The notes below the pieces were generated by a model. That model worked only from the letters and a program-made list of their open reading frames with translations, searched no databases and had not been told where the DNA came from. Below are positions 53,845 to 64,000 of a DNA stretch of 64,000 bases, piece by piece. Every line of letters starts with the position of its first letter. The stretch's first letter is position 1. This stretch comes from Pocillopora verrucosa (lineage: Eukaryota; Cnidaria; Anthozoa; Scleractinia; Pocilloporidae). Made by a program: the position numbers and the translations under genes. The stretch spans positions 23,512,299-23,576,298 of the forward strand of contig NC_089314.1 of NCBI RefSeq assembly GCF_036669915.1. The letters run 5' to 3'.

Positions 53845-56800
53845 ATGGTTAAATTAAACGGGGTAAAAGATCAAAGGACTACCGATTCGGCGCCAAGCTT
53901 AAGTTCGAGTGGCAGTGGATTGATATGCTTTATTTGTGGAGCGTTTAATGCAAACTGGCCTCTTTACTGTAGATCTCGAAATTCCGAGAAGATGCCGTTT
54001 TTCCCGTTCTTGGAGTATCATGTGCCTGCCGATGGTGCTCGACCGGTCGATAAAACAAGCGGACAGGTCGACTCCTGTACGGTGTGTTTTTCCTTTCTCA
54101 CTCAACAATGGCATGCTTTCGAAGAGAGCGCCACTCCAGTTGCAAAGCGAATTTACTGGCTGAAAAGGTCAGGTCCTGATTCAAGCGGAGAGAGACCTCA
54201 AAGCCCTGTTGAGAACAACCTAGCGAGAGGCGAAGAAACAATAGCTGGCAATAGCAACATCACAGTGGCAGGAGAGAATTTATTTGATAACGATAGTTCA
54301 GAGTTGTATCCGGCTGTTCATAGTGAACCGGCGGAAGGGAATTTTCTTGCCACCACTTCAGACGTGGAAAACGTTAATCCGGTTTCCGAAGATTCAGCTG
54401 ATCCTTTGGTGGAGAATTCACCGCTAAATGCTTTTCCTCGTCGTTCTGTAGGCCTTGAAACTTGTTACATCTGTAGTAGGAGAAAGCCGAAAGAATTCAT
54501 GAGAAGTGTACACACAAGACCGCAGCTTAAAACCGAGACACCGTTTTATCCATGTCTTGCACGACATGTTCCTCCCACAATCGCAAAGCAAATGGACTAC
54601 CTGGGTAAAGTTCTTGTCTGTGAAGCTTGTCAAAAGTTTTTATTTCGTCAATGGCAAGTCTTTCAGAAGAATTCCACTCCATTGAGTGAGAGACAGTACC
54701 AATTAAGATCTGACCCCTCCCTTCCTAGGGAGCAGCAGTCTCAGCTGTCAACCATGGTTTGTTTTGTCTGTGGAGTCACACAGCCTGCAACATCAGGAAG
54801 ATTTCTGTATTCACGAAAGCATACACCAGGACACCCCTATTATCCATTTCTTAACAATCTGCCCACTCCAGAGGGAGCCATGCCATTAACAAAACAAGGG
54901 TTGACAAGGGCTTGCAGCGGCTGTCGTAAATCACTCCATAGACAGTGGAAACACTTTGAAGCTGCTGGGATTTGTGAAGACAAAAGGGAATATAGAATTC
55001 GTAATGAGGTCATGGTTCAGTCAGCTGGAGGTACACCAGAAGAGACCGAGACAATGGCTAAGATTGCTTGCTACACTTGTGGTCAGTATTGTTCTGAATC
55101 TGACTGGCGGCCTGTTCACACTAAACCAAACACCAATCCCCTCAAAGACAACTTCTACTTTCCATTCATAGCATCATTGACACCTCCAAAAGATAGCAGA
55201 CCCCTGGACGCAGAGGGTCGGACATTTCTTTGCAAGAAATGCTACAAACAACTGAGGTCAGAGTGGGAAGAGTTTGAGCAAAGCAAAAAACCTCAGGATG
55301 AACGCTCTTATGCAGTTAAACTAAGTCCAGCAATCACAGAGGATCTAGAGATTTCTGCAGTTTGTTTTCTTTGTGGTCTCAGTATTAACTCAACACTTCA
55401 TTTTAAGCTGTATTCCTATCCACACAGTGGTAAGGGTGTTCATGATGGAGGTCCATTCTTTCCCTTCCTGTCATCTAGAGAACCTGCTATCAATGCTCAA
55501 CCTATAGATGGTGAAGGAACTGCTGTTACTTGTGAGATTTGTTACCATAACCTTATGATGCAGTGGAATGCTTATGAAAGTTCAGACATTCCTGAGGAAT
55601 CCAACAGATGGCTACGAAAGTATTTGGTATCAACCATAAACTGTTATCTGTGTTGCAAACAAGTGTCAAGGCTCTCATCTGGAGCTGTAAATAAGCAGTT
55701 GATATCGTTTCCATCCCATCACCAGCCACCAAAAAGTGGAATTTTGGTAAATAGTGGCAGAGATGTTGTCCTGTGCAATAACTGTCAGCGGGAGGTTCAA
55801 AGAGACCTGGAAGCAATGGATGATTCTAATGGTGTAACAATTAGGATGGTGCAGGAATGGGATAATCAAGGTGCAGACAAGGTAAGACTTGCTCAGATAA
55901 CTTGAACACAGCATTTTGTTAAGTGTATTTAACATTTTGTCAGGTCTTGTTTGTTATCCTGCGTGTTGAGGAACACATTGAGGAAAAAAAAAAGTAATTC
56001 AGGTGATCCTCTCCAGCAGGGCTAGGACTTGGTCTTGTTGATAACTTATCTGTTCACCTTTTCTTCAACTTAAAAGTCTTAACCATATCTTTCAAATATG
56101 ATTGATTCCACATGGCTGCTGTGCATCATATGCTAAGTGTATTGTATTTTTACATTAAAGAAAGCTGTAATCTGCCTTTTTGAAAAAAATCATTTATCAT
56201 TTCTGAAATACTTATCAATCTTTATGTTTTTAACTACATTTATTTAATAATTATTTATAAATTACAATCTCTCAAACCCCTTTTAAAGAAGATTTTTTTC
56301 ATCAAGTTGAAAGCTTCTCTTATCAATAGATAAGAAGAATTGAAAAATGAAAGTTGAAAGAGGAAATATTATGTATTATATAACATTGTAAGAAAATAGG
56401 ACAGTAGTATAGACTATCATCATAATGAATTTTTTAGTTTTATTTTTAGAAAATTCTCAGTAGATGTTTCAGTTGAGCTTACAATAATTTTGAGATCGTC
56501 AGTATTTTAAAAAGCTCAGATTTGAGATTTGTGATGAGTGCCAGACAGTATACATTCGGCAGTAAACTTCAAAAATTATTTTTTCTCCTTAAAAAAAAAA
56601 AAAAAGACAAAACAAAGCAAAACAACAATTGCAGTTTACAAATGAAATATGCATTTCTGTAGGGATTTTCTTTGCCAAATTGAATCACTTTTCAAATAAT
56701 TTGTTTTCCCCAACATTTATCGTCAATTTTGTGTACAGACATTTGATTAGCCATCAATTGATTTGAATTTTATATTTACAAGACCTTCATGTGGAGGGAT

Positions 56801-59800
56801 TTATGTTTTGCTGACCTATCACTTTATTGAATTTGTGTACTTACAGCTCTTGTGCCTTGTTTGACAATGTAAATATCATGCCTCGCTAGAGTTAAAAAAT
56901 TACAGTTATTTATTGTTAAACACTGGTCTACTAAGTCAACTTTTGTGATCTTTGTATTTAAATTGGAGACAATTGTTGAGAAATACATATAGAAACGATG
57001 TTGAGCTTTAAGAACAAAGAGAAGAATATGTATTAGTTTTGAAATAATTTTGTGACGTAAAATTAATGTAAACAAGTAAATCCTTGATTCATAACTGAAC
57101 CAAATTCCCCTTTGGAAATTAAGCAGTATCTAGGGAGGACAGTGTTGAAAGTTTCAATACAAATTGGTTTCCTTTGTCTTATTTTGCAAATTGTCAAATT
57201 GGATAGACATTCATATTAGTTGTTTCTGCGATAAGTATTAAGAATCTCTATTGCTTTTTTTTTTTTACTCTTAAATTTACAGTGTAATTCTCAGCTCAAC
57301 TAATATTTATGCAAGATGGACTGAATTTAAACAAAAATTAGTGAGGATGAAATTATTTTTTCCAGCTGGACACCTTTTTTAAAATTTTTATAATCAGATT
57401 CATAACACAACAAGTAGAAATTTTTGTGCTTTAAAGAAGCTATTTAATCGGCACATATATTTTATGCTTTTAACAATGTGGAATGTTTCCTGAGTTAGAA
57501 AAAAAAGCTATGTTGATCGACATTTTATAACTAAATTAGCTTCAACTATTAGTGCTGAGACAATAACATTGATCAAAAAATTGAGTCGAAAAGTAGAATT
57601 TTCTTTTTGTAGTAAATAGAAATAGTTAATTATTTGGTACAAAATCATTCTTATTAGATTTAAATACCTGAAAGAATCTTAGAATTGTTAGTCTATTGGA
57701 TGAGTAAGAATTACTATTTTGGGTAATTGAATTTAGGAATACATTTGTGTGCAAATTTATTGCTCTTAGATCAGGCTGACTTGACAATAGAAAAAAACTT
57801 GTCATTGGAATAACACATACTCACAATGAGCAAACCAAACTGTATGCTATCAAAAGATAAGCTTTGTGCCTCCTTTCATCTGCTAATTATACAAAAATAT
57901 TTGTATGCATTCCTTATTAGTCAAGATAAATTTTGACTTTGAAATCAAAGGATTTCTCTGCTGTATGCTGTGGCCATTAATTAGAGGTCACAATAGTCAT
58001 TGGCTCAGTGGTTTTGGCTGACGTAGTCACCATAATGAATTCAGTACTCTTTCAGACCTTTGCGGGCAAACATAAAGGTGGTTGTTAATGTGGTTGGTTA
58101 ATTGTAGTGATTTGCATATGAAAAGAACAATGAAGAACAGGTGGCATGTGTAAAATAAGAAAGCAACACCTAGCCTCTGATAGAATCTAGCTTTCTTTTC
58201 ATGGATATGTGGTATCTCTGCTCTGGTTTTATTGTTTTAGGTTTAATCTTGGGAAATACAAAAGTTTTCTTGAACAGTCCTTTGTATTTGTTGATACAAG
58301 CTTGAGAGAGCATGGTTTAGTTTGGCTTCTCCTACTGAATAAAGAAGCAATACAATGAATGAATAATTAATGAGAGAAGGTAATATTGAGCTTGTCAGTG
58401 CAAGAAGTTTTTTTTGAGGAAGAAAATCAGGCTTTAGGAAGGTATTACCATTTTTTGATGTGTTCATATTGATCTTTAGTGCTAAAATAGTCTCTCCCTG
58501 GGGTAAATTCGACTGTAGTTATCACTGATGAGACTCTCAGGGTTACAATTTGATATACTGAATAAGTTTTGTTGTTATGAACAATAGGGAAGCAATAGGT
58601 ACCAGAACGAAACCTGCTAAAATGCTTTGCATGACATTAACTGAGATTATTGTCTCAAAATGTTTTCAATTCATATTAAAGCTGGTGTTTGGAGAGGACA
58701 TATGGCAGCTTATGCTAATCAAGCCAAGCCAAAATTAGTGCCCAGAGTTGTAGGCTTTAATTTTGCACCAAGCCGTTATTATATCAGCATATATTAAGCT
58801 GCTGAATATCATTAAGTGAATCACTGACAGAAATCAGCCTCTATCATGAGAAAAGATTAATTCTTTCTGCTTATGCTCTAATTAGGAGACATTTCCCAGA
58901 GGTAGGTTTCAATTCTGAGCAGTTCTTTCATGGATAATGAATAGAAAAAGGCAGTTTATACAAGATGTTGTTTTAGGGTAAGATGGCACATGTGAAAAAA
59001 AAAAACAATTCATCCATGAAGTCAAGTCTTTAGACTTAAATGGCTTCCAATATTTCTGCTAGTAATAATTTGCTGAATTTCCTTCCTGTGAGGAGTGTAA
59101 TTGGTTATATTATTTTTAATTCTAGAATTTGTTGTTGTGAAGCACATGTCTTGGGTATTTCCAACATGAGGTTCATCTATTGTTTGTCCTTCATCGTAGT
59201 TGGTAATTTATTTGGGGAAAGCTGATCATTCTAATTGCAAATTTCTAAATTATAGATATATGGTGTGTGTCTCTCATTGTTCACAAAACCTAGAAAATAA
59301 ATCTTGATAGCAGCCAACTGCAGTATTAAATTCAAAAGGAACATTATAAGGAAATGATCATTTGTGATCACTTTTGCTTGCAATAATGAAAACATATTGA
59401 GTTACATTCAACCTTCTCCTGACCACTGTGACACATGAAAGGTTAGTGTAGGTGTATTTATTGCAGGGGAATCATGGTTGCATTTGTGCTTTTCCTAGAA
59501 ATTATTGTGTTACTATCCCAAGGACTATTTATCAATGTGATTACCTCAATATCTTATAAGGGATGGCAGAGAAAACATGTTGTGATTGAAAGCTGTTGTG
59601 TGAGACGATATGTTGATGCAAAATTAATGGTCTTCACAATAAGAAGATATTGTGAATCTCATACATAAAAAGCTGAAAGTAGTTAAATAGGTGTTAAAAT
59701 CTCTTCTGGGGCCAAGATAAGTTGTATTTTTAAAGCAATCTATCCATTTTTAGGAGATGCTGTGAAAGAAAAATTAGAACTTTTCTTCAATTATGGATAT

Positions 59801-62800
59801 AAGATTTCTTTTGTCTATTGTTTGAAAATCAGATATAAATTTGCATGATTATTTCCACATGAGTTAATAGCACTGTGTTAAGCTATACTGCATGACTCTC
59901 GCCTTATTTCTGTGTCAAATAAATCACAAGTCGTACATCTGCCTTAAGGCAGGTTGCTATTTTGGTATAAATTTCTTTTGTTTGCGCAAAAGCTTCATCC
60001 AGCGTATGTGACTGTTTATCTTTGTACAGTTCATTGCTCAAAGTAGTTTTACCAGTCTAAAAATATCTTGACCCCTAATACATTGCTAGTAAAGATATGT
60101 CAGCCTTTTTCAGCTGAGATCTAGACAAACTATCTATTCCACTAACATGTGAAAGATGATGGTTTTCCTTTTCCTCCAGGGCTTTCATTGCAGCTTGTCA
60201 ATAATGTTATTTTGGTGTTTGAAAAATAGATCTATATTGATCACTGTCTAGAGAGGAAGTGAGAACTCTTTGCCCTGGCATACATATCGTGAGTCAAGGG
60301 TTTTGTAGAGTATGGATCACATACTAATCTTCTCACTCCCAGGAGGGACTAATATGCGACTTTTCACAGTACCAATACATTTTCTTAGAGAAAGCTGATG
60401 AGAAGAAAGGAAAATCTCAACTTGGCTATGTTGTTTGATTTAAAAACAAAATCTTAGCAATAAAATTAATGAGAAATGTATGGCAGAAAGTGCATAGAAT
60501 GGATACTTTGATGATAGGATTAAAAGTCTAATGTCAAGTTTGTTCTGACATAGGAACTGAACCGCAAAATAAAAATAACATGCTACAAGTCTGAAGGAAG
60601 GAAATATTTTATTTTTGAAATTTGCTACACTATGATTTGCTGTTAACCCTTTACACCCAAATATTTGTAAGCATATTCTCCTTATGTTCTTTACGATATA
60701 TATTCTCTATGTTCTCTGACACGGAGAATTTGACACGGAATTCTGACACCGAGAATTTGTTTAACAATTATCGAACAAAACATTTAACAATTGAGAGCTT
60801 TGTAAATTGGTAATCATTTCCTTTCTTCTTATGAGCTTTGCATTTGATCCGAGGGGGAACCTGTAAGGAGAAATAAGAAACCAGTCACTCTGAAGGGTTA
60901 AAGGTTAAACAGGTTTTTGGTCTTGAAACTCCTTACATTATTAGGGTAAACATAAACACTGTTCTCGCCAAAAACTATGCAAATCCCATTTTGCCAGTGT
61001 GAGGACTGCTTTAAGAATCTGGTATTATTTTCAAAAAGAAATAACCTACAATTTGAGAAGTTTATCAATTGTGATCACCTGTGTGCTTAATATTGTATTG
61101 AATTAATAAAGAGAAATTACATTTTAATCATACTTGACAGTCAGATGGCTGAGCTCATTCCATTTTGTGTCTCTTTACTTTTTTTTTAACTCTTAGAATC
61201 CTCTGGAGAGTGAAGTCAAAGATTATAAATCTAGCCAAGGACGTGTCATAGTCATTGACTCCAGTGAGGAAAGTGAAGGTGATGGTAGCTCGTCCCAGCT
61301 GCAAAACAAGAAAGTGAAATTGGGCACCAACAGTTCAAATGCGTCCCCCATGCACTATACAACATCTCTGTCACCTGGATTGCAACCTGTTGTACACAAT
61401 AAAGATTCTACTCCTGCAACAACTGACTCGTCAATGTCAGGAGGTCAAGCTAGTTTTGCAGCAGCACTAAGAAAACTAGCAAAACAAGCTAAACCAGTTC
61501 CTGCATCAGCCTCTTCTCCCACTCCATCGGATAGCAGCTCTCATTCTGTTTCACCAAGTGTCTCTGCTATCAGCACAAAAAGCACAGGTAAATGATTTTG
61601 TCAACATTTAGAGCCACAAGATTCTCTGATAAAGGTCACCTTTATTTGATGTATTTTCTAGAATCAACTAGGAAAAAATTGAACAATATAAAGAATAGAA
61701 TGTGGCTCCTTAAAAAAAATTAACAAGTTAAAATTTTTGGCTGGCATTAATTTATTGTTTTGACTCTCTTCATCTATATTTTTATTAAAATTGTTTAACT
61801 TATTAATCAATTCTATTCTCATTACCTGATTGCTGGATTATACCTTAATATCATAGGGAGAGTTAACATGTTAATCATCTGTCTTTGTTATCAGGTATGT
61901 CTCCATCAAGAACCTCACCACCATCAGGACAAACAGAAATTAATACAAAGGATAAAGGAGGTGGTCATCAAAGTCCAGGAGTAATTGGTGTCCGCACACC
62001 CCCTGTTCCGTCTGCCCCTGTTGTGGATCCAGATCTCAGAAATCACCGGCCAGGTAGAGTGAAATGTTCTTTTTGAGATCACACTTTAGGATTCAAGGGT
62101 TATTTTTTTTCCTTTGAAAGGCAAAGTTTGCTTGGCCAAGGGCCGTTAAGTGCTAGAGCCCATCCTGTGTTTAGTAGAGCAAAGTATTGTGCAGATCACA
62201 CTTTGGGATTCAAGGATTATTTTTTTTCCTTTGAAAGCGAAATTTGCTTGGCCAAGGACCCATAAGTGTTAAAGCCCATCCTGTGTTCAGTAGAGCAAAG
62301 TACTGTGAAGTGCTGTCACTCCCTCTAGAGGGGGATATTGATCCATTTATTCTCCTCAGTTAAGAGAAGCATGTTAGAACAAAGTGTGCTACCCAAGAAC
62401 ACAAAAAAGTCAAGCATTCTAGCTAACTGCTACACCAACATGTCTCCCACAGATTTCGTTCTTTAGCCTCCTGTGTGCTTTTTATACAATGTAATTTTAA
62501 CAAATAAAGGCATCATGTGGTGCAAACTATGAAGATATATGAGACAGTACTCCCTTTCCAGTTTGATTTTAATTTCCTTATTAAAAGAAAATTGTTTTAA
62601 AAAAGAAATCAGAGGCTTCAGGAGCAGAGCATTAAAACTGCAAATATCCCAATCCAACTTAGAATGACAGCCTTTGTAAAAAATGATTTTTTTATTTCAG
62701 CTGTGTAAATTTGTTATGAAAATCCTTTTGACTTAATTTTGTTCTTCAGTTTTACTTTTAACTGATCTCGAAAGGAACAAAATTTTTGATACACACCATA

Positions 62801-63216
62801 AATGTTTATGTGCTGCAAAAATAAAACAACCTGTGATGAAGATAAGAAGGAAAAAATTTTAAAAACTTTATGCCCACAAGCCCTTCCCTCTTCCTGTGTA
62901 CAAGGAAGATTTGCAAATGTATTACAAGTGATCCCATTAAGTAACAAATGTCACACTTGTGTTAATTTGAAACAGGAGGTTTTGTCAGCTTAATAATGCT
63001 ATTTCTACAAGATAATTATATAATAGATGTAGATAGAACAATTTGTACAATAACAAAATTGTCATTAACACATAGTATGTTAATGGTGTGTTCTTTGATT
63101 TTCTTTAAAAGGCGAGCAAACACGTGAATCAAACAGGGGTCCCCACAGGCCAGAAGTTGGCCACCCTCGCATGGGCCGTGAAGTGATGCCAGGTGTCTTT
63201 TCTACAGTTCCCAGAG
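53845..63216 (+). CDS. GSE1: GSE1-like protein with six N-terminal Cys modules (partial, runs off the window)
   Basis: Exons seen: 53845-55881, 61197-61587, 61895-62053 and 63112-63216, all in phase; the last donor (GTAGGG) shows it continues beyond 64000. The first ATG in frame is at 53845. Exon 1 encodes six repeats of about 80 residues at 28-108, 207-288, 306-387, 409-492, 507-592 and 600-660. Each has CxxC, then (F/Y)PFL, a P-x-G-A/S-x-P-(L/I/V)-(D/T) turn, a second CxxC and QWxxFE. The pattern suggests a zinc-binding fold. Exon 2 begins with an acidic SUMO-interaction-like VIVIDSSEESEGD and contains ASFAAALRKLAKQA, which matches the N-terminal motif I know from vertebrate GSE1, a subunit of the LSD1-CoREST-HDAC corepressor. 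Later exons are Pro/Ser-rich. The name rests on that motif; whether all GSE1 orthologues have the Cys modules I cannot say. Nuclear role inferred. Confidence 0.7.
55882..61196. other. Large intron 1 of the GSE1-like gene
   Basis: AT-rich 5.3-kb intron, from GTAAGA at 55882 to TTTAACTCTTAG before 61197. I found no further exon in it. It contains a MITE copy at 60643-60901 and otherwise only unique-looking AT-rich DNA. Confidence 0.6.
60643..60901. mobile_element. TTAA MITE, long variant (GSE1-like intron 1)
   Basis: TTAA at 60643-60646, left end CCCTTTACACCCAA, right end CTCTGAAGGG then TTAA at 60898-60901. The middle holds a short internal duplication around GACACGGAGAATTTG / GACACCGAGAATTTG. 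Confidence 0.6.
62076..62310. repeat. Tandem duplication, 117-bp unit (GSE1-like intron 3)
   Basis: Two copies start AGATCACACTTT at 62076 and 62193 and share GATTCAAGG, TTTGCTTGGCCAAGG, AGCCCATCCTGTGTT and AGTAGAGCAAAGTA. Divergence is about 10 percent by eye. Confidence 0.8.
62311..62458 (-). mobile_element. Degraded SINE-like tail
   Basis: Contains GTGCTACCCAAGAACACA and CTAGCTAACTGCTACACCAA. The latter, on minus, resembles a tRNA-type A-box region like that of the 14.75-kb SINE. Weak match. Confidence 0.35.
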
Positions 63217-64000
63217 GTAGGGCTTCCATGATATTATAAAACAAAAGCAAGTAGTTAGTTTTCTCTCTAGAGTGTTCCAGGTGGCACTGTAAGTACTGTG
63301 TATTTAATTTGAATTGAACTGCATAGGACATAGGAAAAAAAAATGGTTTGATTACAAGGAAATTCTGATCTTGGTTAATTTTGCAAATCCATGTTGTTTC
63401 AGTGTCTGGTTGAAATAAGATTTAGTGTTCTAGAGTCTACTGTATGGGGAGATTTAATAGTGATTTTGTCTGTTTTCCTTGTTGGGAAGGGAGTTATTTG
63501 AATAATAAGCCTTGCACTTTTTAGCCTTGTTTATTTTAATTTACCCAAAACCACCTGTCTGTATGTGACTATGTTCTCTTCATAACATCAACCATGAGTA
63601 CTGTGCGGTCTTGCAGCATGTCGCACAGCTAGACCTTTTATCCTGTCCTTCAGTTTTTTAATCAACAAGGGTAAGCAAAATATGTACTGCCAGTATTCTC
63701 ATGTTGCAGATCACACAGAAGTTTTTTTAAAAGCATAAGTTAATGAATTATTTGTACAAGAGACAAAATGGTGTGAGTCACCTCGAGGTGGATTACAAAA
63801 GAAGTCTCCAGTGTTTTTTGAATTGGAAAGGACATGGAAATTGGTTCAAAAAATTTTGATTTCACTATTCATGATCAGACATTCCTCTTGTGGAAATTTC
63901 AGTTGCCTAGCAAAGTGACAAAGAGGTAGAACTGTAGAAATCTCCAAACAAATTCAAACCTTATGCCTTTCATTGTTGTTGAATAATTAATAAGATCAGT
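63217..64000. other. GSE1-like intron 4, left part
   Basis: No exon identified before the window ends. Confidence 0.5.

Overview
The window reads as nuclear DNA of an invertebrate animal, most likely a cnidarian and probably a stony coral (inference). The DNA is AT-rich. Genes are broken by GT-AG introns, many TRIM-like and retroelement pieces are present, and several repeats resemble families I associate with coral and anemone genomes. No bacterial operons, rRNA genes or CRISPR arrays are visible.

Layout. 1-9.2 kb is mostly a transposon graveyard: a frameshifted reverse-transcriptase fragment, a broken copy of an unidentified multi-copy family, a possible unknown two-exon gene (5392-6925) with a divergent ORF, and a piggyBac relic with its TTAA target site and terminal repeats still visible (7288-8848). 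10.5-17.1 kb holds a complete 12-exon PIGU gene (GPI transamidase subunit), followed by a small GX3-repeat protein gene (18.5-18.8 kb, minus) and a single-exon CIBAR/FAM92 BAR-domain gene (20.7-21.6 kb, minus). 21.6-25.4 kb contains a G-rich 15-bp minisatellite. Two related TRIM genes face each other: a RING/B-box/filamin TRIM without NHL repeats (25.4-27.2 kb, plus) and a full TRIM-NHL (29.7-32.1 kb, minus).

35.4-40.2 kb carries a six-exon PRORP gene (protein-only mitochondrial RNase P nuclease). It converges on a ten-exon minus-strand gene (41.4-52.0 kb) that I reconstructed exon by exon. That protein has two CHHC zinc fingers of the GTSF1/Asterix type, an acidic tryptophan-containing linker, a double-stranded-RNA-binding domain and an RG-rich tail. 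It is the most interesting object in the window. An antisense LINE sits in one of its introns and a Penelope-like element with long inverted arms in another. From 53.8 kb to the right edge runs the 5' part of a GSE1-like gene: six Cys modules in one large exon, then, after a 5.3-kb intron, the FAAALRKLAKQA motif of GSE1.

The intergenic and intronic space is rich in small repeats: a TTAA-flanked MITE family with at least eight copies, three repeat families related to Penelope-like elements that carry hammerhead-ribozyme-like cores, a tRNA-like SINE, a fold-back element and short tandem duplications. All exon joins were made by eye from splice-site dinucleotides and reading-frame arithmetic; none was tested against transcripts or databases.
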